A stretch of 64,000 nucleotides of DNA from Gluconacetobacter tumulicola. Its GTDB lineage: Bacteria > Pseudomonadota > Alphaproteobacteria > Acetobacterales > Acetobacteraceae. The notes under the pieces were generated by a model. It was given only the letters and a program-made list of their open reading frames with translations. It had not been told where the DNA came from and searched no databases. Positions 16,185-25,253 of the stretch are shown here, in pieces. The stretch is from contig NZ_JABEQL010000006.1 of assembly GCF_014174215.1 (NCBI RefSeq), positions 124,001 to 188,000 on the forward strand. The letters run 5' to 3'. Made by a program: the position numbers and the translations under genes. How positions within the stretch are numbered: the stretch's first letter is position 1; every line of letters starts with the position of its first letter.

Positions 16185-18452
16185 CTAGAAATTATAGCGC
16201 AGGTCGCAGCCGACCCAGCGAGGCGTCTGGAGATACTGCACGCGGCTATTGTCGCTGCCGGTGAAGGAATAGGTATTGCCGTGCTGGTTCAGCATGTTGT
16301 CGACATAGACAGCGGCCGTCCATTTGCCGGTCTTGGGCCCGACTTCCATCCGCAGGCCCATCGAGCTGATCTTGTTGGTCTTGCCGTTCGGGTCGCCCAG
16401 CGCCACCTGCATGTTGTCCTTCCACGTGTAGCTGGCCTGCAGGGTCACGCGATAGCGCGGTGTCACGTCGATGCCGTAGCGCGCGACCGCGCTCCACGAG
16501 AAACGCGGCGCGAAGGGCAGGGCGGAGTGGGAATCCACATTACCCAGCAGCGGCAGGCCGCCGATCGAGCTGACCGAACTGACGGTCTGTGCGTCGAGAT
16601 AGGCGAAGGACCCGCGCAGGTCCAGGTTGGGCAGCAGGTCATGCAGCGTGCTGGACAGTTCGCCGCCGCGCGTCCTTGCCCGGGGAATGAGGCCGAGGCT
16701 GAGCGAGGTGATGTCGCGCGGCATCTCGGCCACGAACAGGGTCTGGCGGTTGTGGTATTCGTAGTCGAACAGCGAACCTTCGATCTGCACCTTGTTGTTG
16801 AACAGGCTGGTCTTGGCGCCGATTTCGTAGGCGATCAGGTTTTCGGGGTGGACATAGTCCAGGGCCTGGGGGGCGGTGACAGGCGCCGCGAAATAGGCGC
16901 CCGCCTTGTAGCCGTTGGAGATCGTGCCATAGACCAGTGTGCCGGGCAGGATCGTATAGCGCAGGCCGACGCGGCCGGTCAGGCGCTCATATTCATGGTT
17001 CTGGTTGACGTAGGACAGGTGCGAACCCGCCGTGCCGGTCACGGCGCCAGTATTGTCCAGCGTGCCGCCATCGAAGCCGCGTTCGTCATAGGACAGGCGG
17101 CCGGCGGCGATGAAATCCAGCCCCTTGATGATATGCGTGACGGTGTTGATGTAGAGGCCGGTCGACAGGTTCTGCTGGACGAAATGATCGGTCAGGCTGG
17201 CGTGCGGCGAATCCAGGATGAAGGAACGGTAGCTGGTATAGGCGCCGTTGATCTTGTCCCAGGATTCATAGACGCCGACCGTCAGGTTCAGGCGCTTGGC
17301 CAGGTTCATGTTCAGATGCATGTCGTGCGACTGGGCGATGGTCGTGTCGTTCCAGCGATAGTCGCCGACATTGACCGATTCGCCATCGTAATTGTCATAA
17401 TCGTCGCGACGGTAGAAATCGATACCGGTGGCCGAGGTGAAGGTGCCGAAATCGAAGTTCCTGGTGTAGTTGATGCCGATGCCGCCGCCGTTTTCGTTGC
17501 GCGAGGCGCGGTTGTCGCCGACATTCACCGCATTGTATTTCGCATTCTGGCCGACGCTGATCGTGCGGTCCGGCAGGCCATTTACCGCGTCGCCATCCAC
17601 ATCCTGCGGCGAGACCGGGGTGCCCTTGTCGCGCGTGTAGTGGATGTTCAGCATCAGCGATGACTGGTCGTCGATGACGAACTGGGTCAGGTTGCGCAGC
17701 GACAGGATATCCTGCGCGCCGTAGCGCCGGCCGGTATGGATATCGTGCTGCCAGCCGTCGCCGTTGATGTAGCTGAAGGCGAAGCGGTTGAAGATGCGGT
17801 CGGTGATCGGCGTATTGATGGCGCCGCGTGCCGTGTTGGTGCCGTAGCTGCTGTAGCCCCAGTTCAGGTAGCCGCCGAAATGGCCCGTCGGCTTGATGGA
17901 TTCGATGTTCATGCTGCCGCCGGTCGTGCTGCGGCCATATTCGAAGCCCTGCGGGCCTTTCTCGACACTGACTGTCTGCACGTCGAACATCTGGCCGTTA
18001 TACAGCACTGGATAGGGTGCGAAGACGCCGTCGATATAGATCCCGATCCCGCCCATGTTGGTGCCGATATAGTCGTCCAGCCCGATGCCTCGGATCGAGA
18101 AGATCGGCGTGCTGCCCGAGGTGGCGTTGACGGCGGTCACGCCGGGGATGAAGGCCGCGATCTCCTTGGGGCTGACGATGTGCAGCGACTGGAGTTCCTT
18201 GCCGCTGAGCGTGTTGACCGTGTTGGCCATCGTATGGAACCGCGCCGTCCGCGCGCTGGTGACGGTGATGGCTTCCAGCGTCGGGCGCTGGGGGGCGCGG
18301 GCGTGACGGGTGGCGTGCGCCGGCGGGGACGTGGTCGGCGCGGCGTGTGCTGCGATACTGCTGACCCCAGCCAGAAGCAGCGCCGAGAACAGGACATGCC
18401 GGTTCCTCTGTGCGATGGCGTTGCGACACGGGGAACTGGAGCGTGCTGTCAT
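16185..18452 (-). CDS. TonB-dependent outer-membrane receptor
   Basis: 755 residues from the ATG at 18452. A signal peptide (basic start, then VLFSALLLAGVSSIAAHA) is followed by a TonB-box-like stretch LEAITVTSART, a plug domain (PKEIAAFIPGVTAVN, FSIRGIG, IYIDGVF, VEKGPQGFEYGRSTTGGSMNI) and a 22-strand barrel rich in aromatic residues that ends in Phe (DLRYNF), as outer-membrane barrels do. It imports a substrate with proton-motive energy passed on by TonB. As the first gene of the operon it defines what the following enzymes act on. The plug and barrel resemble receptors for complex organic ligands more than classical ferric siderophore receptors, but that is a weak judgement. Confidence 0.92.
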   Translation of the reverse strand: MTARSSSPCRNAIAQRNRHVLFSALLLAGVSSIAAHAAPTTSPPAHATRHARAPQRPTLEAITVTSARTARFHTMANTVNTLSGKELQSLHIVSPKEIAAFIPGVTAVNATSGSTPIFSIRGIGLDDYIGTNMGGIGIYIDGVFAPYPVLYNGQMFDVQTVSVEKGPQGFEYGRSTTGGSMNIESIKPTGHFGGYLNWGYSSYGTNTARGAINTPITDRIFNRFAFSYINGDGWQHDIHTGRRYGAQDILSLRNLTQFVIDDQSSLMLNIHYTRDKGTPVSPQDVDGDAVNGLPDRTISVGQNAKYNAVNVGDNRASRNENGGGIGINYTRNFDFGTFTSATGIDFYRRDDYDNYDGESVNVGDYRWNDTTIAQSHDMHLNMNLAKRLNLTVGVYESWDKINGAYTSYRSFILDSPHASLTDHFVQQNLSTGLYINTVTHIIKGLDFIAAGRLSYDERGFDGGTLDNTGAVTGTAGSHLSYVNQNHEYERLTGRVGLRYTILPGTLVYGTISNGYKAGAYFAAPVTAPQALDYVHPENLIAYEIGAKTSLFNNKVQIEGSLFDYEYHNRQTLFVAEMPRDITSLSLGLIPRARTRGGELSSTLHDLLPNLDLRGSFAYLDAQTVSSVSSIGGLPLLGNVDSHSALPFAPRFSWSAVARYGIDVTPRYRVTLQASYTWKDNMQVALGDPNGKTNKISSMGLRMEVGPKTGKWTAAVYVDNMLNQHGNTYSFTGSDNSRVQYLQTPRWVGCDLRYNF

Positions 18453-18480
18453 GGGGGCTTTTCCGTCCTGGAATGATCTT

Positions 18481-18496
18481 GTTCTTATCCAAGAAC
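18481..18496. promoter_or_regulatory. Inverted repeat before the TonB receptor gene
   Basis: GTTCTT and AAGAAC enclose four bases, 28 bases upstream of the receptor start codon. A second dyad, AAAGTTTACTTT, lies at 18529-18540. Either could be an operator in the receptor promoter or 5' leader; no known consensus is matched. Confidence 0.4.
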
Positions 18497-18610
18497 GAAA
18501 AGCGGAATGGTTTCGTTGAGAAGGTTCCAAAGTTTACTTTGCCGCCGTCCTGCATTGCCGGCAGGCGGGGCATGTTCGTGTGTTGGGACGTGCTCTGTGG
18601 TTCGCGCCGA

Positions 18611-19369
18611 TCAGTGGCGGATCATCTGCGCGAGGAAAGTCCGGGCCCTTTCGGTGCGTGGCGCGGTGAAGAATTCCTCGGGTGGCGTGACCTCCAGCAC
18701 CGCGCCCCGGTCCATGAAGACGATGCGGTCGGCAATATGGCGGGCGAATCCCATTTCATGGGTCACGCAGACGGTCGTGATTCCCTGATCGGCCAGGTCG
18801 CGCATGATGCCGACGATTCCGGAGATGGATTCCGGATCGAGGGCGGCCGTGGGTTCATCGAACAGGATGATCTCGGGATTCATGCACAGGGCGCGGGCAA
18901 TGGCGACGCGCTGCTGCTGGCCGCCCGAAAGCTGGATCGGGAATTTTTCGGCCTGTTCGGCGATATTGACCTGCGACAAATAGCGGCGGGCCGTGGCTTC
19001 GGCATCGGATTTCGTGATGCCGCGTACCAGGCGCGGTGCCAGCGTGCAATTATCCAGGACGCTGAGATGGGGGAACAGATTGTAGTTCTGGAATACCATG
19101 CCGACCGAGCCGCGCAGCGCCGTAAGGTCCGTACGGTCGTCGATGACGTGGCCGTCGATCATCAGGACGCCGCTATCATGCGGCTCGATACGGTTGAGGC
19201 AGCGGATGAAGGTCGATTTGCCCGACCCTGACGGTCCGAGCACTACGATTTTCTCGCCCTTGCTGATGTCGAGATCGATCCGGTCGAGTGCCAGGTAATC
19301 CTTGTAGAATTTGCTCAGGCCACGGATCGAGATGCGCGCGGTCGGATCGGGGGAAGTGCTAAGCTGCAT
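18611..19369 (-). CDS. Polar amino acid ABC transporter ATP-binding protein
   Basis: 252 residues from the ATG at 19369. Walker A (GPSGSGKST), the Q-loop (FQNYNLFPH), the signature LSGGQQQR and Walker B ([11 protein letters not shown]) are intact, followed by the switch His (VTHEMGFA). The sequence is that of the GlnQ/HisP group, which powers uptake of polar amino acids. Its first 11 bases overlap the end of the fused binding-protein/permease gene, so the two form one transporter. Confidence 0.95.
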   Translation of the reverse strand: MQLSTSPDPTARISIRGLSKFYKDYLALDRIDLDISKGEKIVVLGPSGSGKSTFIRCLNRIEPHDSGVLMIDGHVIDDRTDLTALRGSVGMVFQNYNLFPHLSVLDNCTLAPRLVRGITKSDAEATARRYLSQVNIAEQAEKFPIQLSGGQQQRVAIARALCMNPEIILFDEPTAALDPESISGIVGIMRDLADQGITTVCVTHEMGFARHIADRIVFMDRGAVLEVTPPEEFFTAPRTERARTFLAQMIRH

Positions 19370-21005
19370 CGGCGGATGCCTTGTTGCGGTCGGCCCAGAT
19401 GAAGCGGCGCTCGATCCGCTTCTGCAGGAACAGGAAGAAGAAGACCATCGCCAGGTAATAGACCAGGGCGGCGGCATAATATTCGGTGAACTGGAATGTG
19501 CGGGCCACCTGGATCTGGGTAACGGCCAGAAGCTCCTGCAACGAGATGACCGAGGCGAGCGATGTCGTCTTCAGCAGGCTGATGAATTCGTTGATGGTGG
19601 GGGGCAGGGCGATGCGCAGCGCCTGTGGAAAGATGACATGGCGGTAGGTCTGCGCCGTCGTCATGCCCAGAGCGTCGGCGGCCAGGACCTGGCCCGGATC
19701 GACGGCGCGCAGGGCGGCACGGTTGATCTCCACCTGATAGGCGGATTCATTGATCGAGAGGGAGAGCCATGTCGCCAGGAACGGCGTGAACCAGTGCTCG
19801 CGGAAGATGGGAAAGAATTGCGGCAGGGCGTTCCAGATGAACAGCAACTGAAGCAGCGTCGGTGCGCCCCGGAACACGGCGACATAAAGCCCGAGCAGCC
19901 GCCTGATGATTGAATCCCGGCCATTCAGCTTCATCGCCATCGGGATCGAGATGGCGATGGCCGTCAGGTGCGACAGGAGGGCGATGACCAGCGTCAGTGC
20001 GGCGCCCTTGAGAAAGGCTGTGGAGAACAGGGCGCCGAAGAAGGTGGCGAAATCGAAGCGTGACGGGGCATTCCGTTCGGTGAAGACGCTTTGATGGTCG
20101 CCGGAAATGCCCCATTTCTTTGCCATGGCGGCGATTTCGCCCTTTTGGGACAGTTCGTCGATCGCCTTCTGCAGCAGGGCGCTATCACGTGAATCCTTGC
20201 GGATATAGACCGCGAACTGATGAAAGTCGGGATAATCGGGCGTCAGGATGATCGTGACTTTTCCGCCCAACTGCTTCTGCCGGTAATAGAGTTCGACATC
20301 CTGGCTGATGAACGCATGGACCCGCCCGATCAGGACCTGCTGCACAACCTGATCTTCGGTCGGGTATTGCTGCAGGATGATCGGTGGCCGCCCGGAGGCG
20401 CGGAGGCGATCATTCTCGCGTTCGATCTGCGCGGCGTAGCTGGTGCCGGACTGCACCGCGACGGTCTGTCCGGACAGATCCGCCATTTCGCGGATTTTCG
20501 GTGTGCCCACGCGGGCGACCGCCACCACGGTGGAATCCAGATAGGCGACTGCGTCATAATTTCGCAGCCGTCCCGCCTGCCGCAGCACGCCGCTGATGAC
20601 CATGCCGCAGCGCTGGGCGGAGAGGCTGGGAAACAGCCCCTCGAAATCCATCGTCTGGGGGATGAGCGCGACATGCCAGTAGGCTGCCAGGCGGCGGGCG
20701 AGGTCGATATCCATCCCAGCCAGGGCATTGGTGTCGGACCCGTTGACGAAGGTCATCGGCGGCAGGGTAGGGTTGGTGCAGAGCGTCAACTGGCCGTCAT
20801 GTACGAAGCTGGGGAGATCATCGGCCAGCGCGCGCGCGGCCGGCAGGAGGACGGCCAGGGCGAGCAGGGCTGCCGCGAGCATGCGGCGCCATGGACCGGC
20901 GCGGCGCAGGGAGCGATCGGAAGGGGCCAGGGACCGATATCCGGAAAAAGCGAGGGTAGACGGGCAGGAGCTCGGCAAGCGGGTCCATCCTTGGTGGGGC
21001 GGCAT
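19359..21005 (-). CDS. Amino acid ABC transporter, fused substrate-binding and permease protein
   Basis: 548 residues as given from 21005; the start is uncertain. The ATG at 20882 would give a signal peptide without basic residues, so a longer start with the RRAGPWRRM region is preferred. A hydrophobic export segment (LAAALLALAVLLPAARALA) precedes a periplasmic binding domain (QLTLCTNPTLPPMTFVN, AGMDIDLARRLAAYW, residues about 65-290). A HisM/GlnP-type permease with five or so helices (residues about 310-540) follows, with the EAA-like loop ALGMTTAQTYRHVIFPQALRIALP. In most systems these are two proteins. The neighbouring arginine-deiminase-like gene hints at a guanidino or basic amino acid as substrate. 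Confidence 0.88.
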   Translation of the reverse strand: MPPHQGWTRLPSSCPSTLAFSGYRSLAPSDRSLRRAGPWRRMLAAALLALAVLLPAARALADDLPSFVHDGQLTLCTNPTLPPMTFVNGSDTNALAGMDIDLARRLAAYWHVALIPQTMDFEGLFPSLSAQRCGMVISGVLRQAGRLRNYDAVAYLDSTVVAVARVGTPKIREMADLSGQTVAVQSGTSYAAQIERENDRLRASGRPPIILQQYPTEDQVVQQVLIGRVHAFISQDVELYYRQKQLGGKVTIILTPDYPDFHQFAVYIRKDSRDSALLQKAIDELSQKGEIAAMAKKWGISGDHQSVFTERNAPSRFDFATFFGALFSTAFLKGAALTLVIALLSHLTAIAISIPMAMKLNGRDSIIRRLLGLYVAVFRGAPTLLQLLFIWNALPQFFPIFREHWFTPFLATWLSLSINESAYQVEINRAALRAVDPGQVLAADALGMTTAQTYRHVIFPQALRIALPPTINEFISLLKTTSLASVISLQELLAVTQIQVARTFQFTEYYAAALVYYLAMVFFFLFLQKRIERRFIWADRNKASADAA

Positions 21006-21125
21006 GACGCGGAACGGCGACCGGAATCATAGGCGGAATGTTCCGGCTGGCGCCAGCCGGATCGGAACCTTATACACCATTTCGGTTGGTTGTTGATTTA
21101 CCAAAACCCAAAGAGAACTCCACGA

Positions 21126-21154
21126 GATTTAAATCGAGCACTCTGGAGTGCTCG
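21126..21154. promoter_or_regulatory. Two adjacent palindromes in the divergent promoter region
   Basis: GATTTAAATC (21126-21135) is a perfect 10-bp palindrome, directly followed by CGAGCACTC-TG-GAGTGCTCG (21135-21154), a perfect 9-bp inverted repeat. They sit between the divergent ABC transporter and hydrolase genes, 65 bases before the latter. A shared operator for both is likely but not proven; no regulator gene is adjacent. Confidence 0.55.
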
Positions 21155-21218
21155 GCCTAGGCTGGATGGAGAATAGGATTGGACTCGCATTATCGTCGAG
21201 CGGAAGGAGTATGGGTAC

Positions 21219-22091
21219 ATGACGTCGAACCGGTGGTTCATCGACAGTGAAACCGGCGAATTGTCGGATGTTCTTTTGTGCCCACCCGATAATTACAGCT
21301 GGATACCCAGCAATGACATCGCGATCCAGACCATGGCGAAGGGTGTGCGGATCGACAGGAGTGCCTTGGCTGCGCAGTTCCGCGAATTGGTTTCGGCCCT
21401 GGAAGGGGCGGGCGCGGCCTGCCATTTCCTGCAGCCGCGCGCGGGGATGCCTTATCAGGTCTATACGCGTGACAGCTCGCAGACCACGCCGTGGGGCACC
21501 GTCGTAACCCGGCTGATGCGCCCCGAGCGTACGGCGGAAGAGGGGGAAATCCGCACATTCTACCAGCCCGACGATATCTGGAAGAGCGCTACCAAGGGCC
21601 ATATCGAGGGGGGGGATATCCATATCATCCGCCCGGGCCTGGTTGCCGTGGGCGTGACGGGTGGCCGCACGGACGAAGCGGGGGCGCGCGAGTTCCTGGG
21701 GTGGTTCGAAGAGGCCGGGTGGGCGACGAGGATGATCCGCTTCCCGGAACATTTCCTGCATCTGGACGTTATTTTTACGATGGTGACGGAAAATCTGGCC
21801 ATTGCCGCCGTGGACGTGCTGGATGATGAAGATCTCGACTGGTTCCGCGCGCAGGGTATCCGGCTGCTGCCGGTCAGCTACAAGGAAGCGATGCGGGACA
21901 TGGGCTGCAACGTGCTGGCGCTGGGTCGCGACCGGGTAGTCAGCCCGCGCCATTCAATGCGGATCAACGAGATGCTGCGGGCCGAGGGGCTGACCGTGAT
22001 CGACCCCGAACTGAACCAGTTCTCGCAGGGGGGGGGCAGCATCCACTGCATGACGATGCCGCTGCGCCGCGCTTCACTCGTCACCGGCTGA
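21219..22091 (+). CDS. Arginine deiminase/DDAH-family amidinohydrolase
   Basis: 290 residues. The guanidino-modifying fold is recognised by its catalytic set: Asp85 (YTRDS), Glu130 and Asp133 (GHIEGGD), His181 and Asp183 (LHLDVIFT), and Cys277 in the final GGGSIHCMTMPLRR. Such enzymes hydrolyse arginine, methylated arginines or related guanidino compounds to citrulline-type products. The length is near that of DDAH and shorter than classical arginine deiminase (about 400), so plain arginine is not certain. It is divergent from an amino acid ABC transporter, which probably imports its substrate. Confidence 0.87.
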   Translation: MTSNRWFIDSETGELSDVLLCPPDNYSWIPSNDIAIQTMAKGVRIDRSALAAQFRELVSALEGAGAACHFLQPRAGMPYQVYTRDSSQTTPWGTVVTRLMRPERTAEEGEIRTFYQPDDIWKSATKGHIEGGDIHIIRPGLVAVGVTGGRTDEAGAREFLGWFEEAGWATRMIRFPEHFLHLDVIFTMVTENLAIAAVDVLDDEDLDWFRAQGIRLLPVSYKEAMRDMGCNVLALGRDRVVSPRHSMRINEMLRAEGLTVIDPELNQFSQGGGSIHCMTMPLRRASLVTG

Positions 22092-22162
22092 GAGCGGCCG
22101 GTCCGGGCTGGCACCGCCAGGCGTTGACGGCGGAGCTTTTGACGCAGTGTCTCGGAATGCGG

Positions 22163-22198
22163 ACAGGCCCGCCCCCGCGATACGGGGAGCGGGCCTGT
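22163..22198 (+). terminator. Hairpin after the amidinohydrolase gene
   Basis: ACAGGCCCGC and GCGGGCCTGT enclose a smaller CCCC/GGGG stem. The stem is long and GC-rich, but the T-run is weak (GTGTCGTTTG), so it may be a termination or mRNA-protecting hairpin. Confidence 0.55.
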
Positions 22199-22244
22199 GT
22201 CGTTTGTGCGCGGGCTTCGATTACCCATCGATGCGACCGATCGG

Positions 22245-22273
22245 GGCCCCGCGTCCGGCGAGAATGCGGGGCC
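22245..22273 (-). terminator. Hairpin after rne
   Basis: On the minus strand GGCCCCGC and GCGGGGCC enclose a 13-base loop, 17 bases beyond the rne stop. There is no T-run. Together with the preceding hairpin it separates two convergent units. Confidence 0.5.
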
Positions 22274-22289
22274 TTGGCTGCGGCAGCGA

Positions 22290-25253
22290 TTAGCGACGCC
22301 ACCAACCAGTCCGGCGTGCCGGAGCGGGGGTGGCATCGTCGATGACGATCGGCTGCACCACCGGTCCGTCGGCCGCGGCGGCGGGTGCGCTGTCCGCCGT
22401 CTCGGTCTTTGCGGTTTTGGTGCGTGCCGGAGCCTTGCGGGCCCGCCGGGGCTTGGCGGAGGCCGGCTCGGCGGGTGCGTCGGCCGTCTCGGCCGGCGCG
22501 GCCTTGACCGGTTCGGCCTGCTCGACCTTGTCGGTCTTGGTAGCCTTGCGGGTCCGAGTTGCGGCCGTTGCGCGCGTTGCAGCCTTGCGTGCGGGCTTCT
22601 TCTTCTCCGGCGTTTCCGTCACGGCTTCCACGATCTCTTCAGGCGCTTCGGCCGGTGCCTCTGCGGTCACCTCAGCGACTGGAACTGCCTTGGCCGTGCG
22701 CCGGCGGCGTGTCCGGGGGGCTGCGGCAGGTTCCACGCTCTCGGCCGGCTCCGCCGGGGCAGCAGCCACGACGGGCTCTTCCGTCGCCTGAACCGTGGCG
22801 GGTTCAACCGCCGCCGGTTCGGCCTCCGCGTCCTTGCGGGTGCGGGGACTGCGACGGCGGCGCGGCTTCGGCGCGTCTTCGGCCGCAGGTGCGCTCTCGG
22901 GCACCGCTTCCGCCACCGTTTCGATTGCCACTTCCACCGGTACGGCTTCGGGTTCCGACACCGCCAATGTTTCGGCGATATCGACGATTTCCGCCTGTTC
23001 GGCCTTGGGAGCGACTGGACGTCGGGGGGCGGGTGCCGCCGGCAGGCCAGCTTCGGTCGATTGCTCGATCACGTCGAAGATGTCGATGATGCCATTGCCG
23101 AACGGGTTGGCCGGCGTCGGACCGCGATAGGGTGCTTCTGCGGCCCTGGGTTCGCGCCGGTCGTTCCGGTCGCGCCGACGGCGCGAGCGATCGCGGCCTT
23201 CGTCTTCGCGGTTCCGGGGGACTGGCGCTTCGGCGGGTTCGACCGCCGCGACGACGGGCTCGGCGGCGTCTTCCGCATCCGTATCCGCATCCTCATCCTC
23301 GCCACCGGCTTCGATAACGGCCGACTGCTGCGCGCCCTCGGCCGTCCGTTCGCCATTCCGACGCCGACGGCGCCGGCGGCGCCGCCGGCGATGGTCGGTA
23401 CCCTCCTCGGACCCTTCGGCGGCACGCGGAGCCTCCTCGACCGGTGCCGGGGCTTCGGCCTGGATCGGGATCTCGCGCACCACGGGGGCGGTCGCCTCGA
23501 CTGCCGCTTCGGCTTCGGTCTCCACCGGCTCGGCCAGGGCGGCCTGCACAACCGGTTCGAACCGCTCGGTCTGCGGCCGCACGCGTTCGATGCGCAGTTG
23601 GGGCGGCAGGAGCGTGGCATCGGGGGAGAAGACCACGCGCATCTTGTGCCGCTTCTCGATCTCGTCGAGCCACGCGCGCTTGTTGTTCAGGATATACAGC
23701 GCGATCTCGGCGGCTACATGGACCGTGATCTCGGCCGCGCGGCGGCGAGCGCCTTCTTCCTCGACCGCGCGCAGCACGTGCAGGGCCGCGCTTTCGGTAC
23801 CACGGATGATGCCCGTGCCCTGGCAGTGCGGGCAGGGGGTAAAGGACGATTCCGTAATCGACGGCCGCAGACGCTGCCGCGACATTTCCAGCAGTCCGAA
23901 ATGCGAGATCGAGCCGACCTGGATCCGTGCGCGGTCGGTGCGCAGCGCGTCCTTCAGCCGCCGCTCGACCATCGCATTATGTTTGCGGCTTTCCATATCG
24001 ATGAAATCGATGACGATCAGGCCGGCCAGGTCGCGCAGGCGCAACTGGCGGGCCACTTCCTCGGCTGCTTCCAGATTGGTGCGCAGCGCGGTTTCCTCGA
24101 TATTGCGCTCGCGCGTCGACCGGCCCGAATTGACGTCGATCGCCACCAGGGCCTCGGCCTGGTTGATGACCAGATAGCCGCCAGAGCGCAGTTGCACCGT
24201 CGGCGACAGCATCGAGTCCAGCAGGCCCTCGACATTGAAATGAGAGAACAGCGGCTGGCCGCCGTCGCGCCAGCATTTCACCTTCGGCGCGCTTTGCGGC
24301 ATCAGCATGCGCATGAAGTCGCGCGCCGATTTCCAGCCGGGCTCGCCATCCACCAGGATTTCGGTGACGTCGCGGGTATAGATGTCGCGGATCGCGCGCT
24401 TGATCAGGCTGGCTTCCTCATAGATCAGCGCAGGAGCCACCGAATTCATCGTCAGGTCGCGGATGTCGTCCCACAGCCGCAGCAGATATTCGCAGTCGCG
24501 CATGATCTCGGGGCGGGGGCGCTGGGCGCCGGCCGTGCGCACGATCATCGCCATGCCGCGCGGGATCTGCAGTTCCGCGATCACGTCCTTCAGGCGCCGG
24601 CGGTCGGCGACCGAGGTGATCTTGCGCGACACACCGCCACCGCGCAGCGAATTGGGCATCAGCACGCAATAGCGGCCGGCCAGCGAAATATAGGTGGTCA
24701 GCGCCGCGCCCTTGTTGCCGCGCTCTTCCTTGACCACCTGAACCAGCAGGACCTGGCGGCGCCGGATCACTTCCTGGATCTTGTAGTTGCGCAGGAAACG
24801 GGCGATGCGGCGCTGCACCATGCTCTCGTCGCCGGTATCGGTCTCGCCGCCCACGGTCTCGGGCAGGGGCTCCACCTCGCCTTCGGACGCATCCTCGGCC
24901 GTGGCTTCGGCAGGAGCGGCCGCTGCGTCAGCGTCATCTTCAGCCTGGGTCTCTTCGGCGCGGGCTTCCTCTTCCTGAAGAGCCAGCAGTTTCTCGCGAT
25001 CCGCGACCGGAATCTGGTAATAGTCCGGATGGATTTCGCTGAAGGCGAGGAAGCCGTGGCGGTTGCCGCCATATTCGACGAAGGCGGCCTGCAGGCTCGG
25101 TTCTACCCGGATGACCTTGGCCAGGTAGATATTGCCCTTGAGCTGCTTCTTGGCCGAAGCCTCGACGTCGTAATCCTCGAGCCTGTTACCATCCATCACG
25201 ACCACGCGGGTTTCTTCCGCGTGTGTCGTGTCGATCAGCATGCGCTTGGTCAT
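22290..25253 (-). CDS. rne: Ribonuclease E
   Basis: 987 residues. RNase E cuts single-stranded AU-rich RNA and organises the degradosome. The N-terminal half holds an S1 domain (GNIYLAKVIRVEPSLQAAFVEYG) interrupted by an acidic Glu/Asp/Ala insertion at residues about 93-145, usual in alphaproteobacteria. The 5'-sensor and DNase-I-like catalytic part (LVINQAEALVAIDVNSGR with its aspartate; IVIDFIDM with the second) and the zinc-link CPHC come next. The C-terminal 400 residues are low-complexity, with Arg tracts (a run of R followed by NGER, and RDRSRRRRDRNDRR) and Ala/Glu/Pro repeats: an RNA-binding scaffold. It begins with ATG at 25253 and is divergent from the amidase gene. Confidence 0.95.
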   Translation of the reverse strand: MTKRMLIDTTHAEETRVVVMDGNRLEDYDVEASAKKQLKGNIYLAKVIRVEPSLQAAFVEYGGNRHGFLAFSEIHPDYYQIPVADREKLLALQEEEARAEETQAEDDADAAAAPAEATAEDASEGEVEPLPETVGGETDTGDESMVQRRIARFLRNYKIQEVIRRRQVLLVQVVKEERGNKGAALTTYISLAGRYCVLMPNSLRGGGVSRKITSVADRRRLKDVIAELQIPRGMAMIVRTAGAQRPRPEIMRDCEYLLRLWDDIRDLTMNSVAPALIYEEASLIKRAIRDIYTRDVTEILVDGEPGWKSARDFMRMLMPQSAPKVKCWRDGGQPLFSHFNVEGLLDSMLSPTVQLRSGGYLVINQAEALVAIDVNSGRSTRERNIEETALRTNLEAAEEVARQLRLRDLAGLIVIDFIDMESRKHNAMVERRLKDALRTDRARIQVGSISHFGLLEMSRQRLRPSITESSFTPCPHCQGTGIIRGTESAALHVLRAVEEEGARRRAAEITVHVAAEIALYILNNKRAWLDEIEKRHKMRVVFSPDATLLPPQLRIERVRPQTERFEPVVQAALAEPVETEAEAAVEATAPVVREIPIQAEAPAPVEEAPRAAEGSEEGTDHRRRRRRRRRRRNGERTAEGAQQSAVIEAGGEDEDADTDAEDAAEPVVAAVEPAEAPVPRNREDEGRDRSRRRRDRNDRREPRAAEAPYRGPTPANPFGNGIIDIFDVIEQSTEAGLPAAPAPRRPVAPKAEQAEIVDIAETLAVSEPEAVPVEVAIETVAEAVPESAPAAEDAPKPRRRRSPRTRKDAEAEPAAVEPATVQATEEPVVAAAPAEPAESVEPAAAPRTRRRRTAKAVPVAEVTAEAPAEAPEEIVEAVTETPEKKKPARKAATRATAATRTRKATKTDKVEQAEPVKAAPAETADAPAEPASAKPRRARKAPARTKTAKTETADSAPAAAADGPVVQPIVIDDATPAPARRTGWWRR

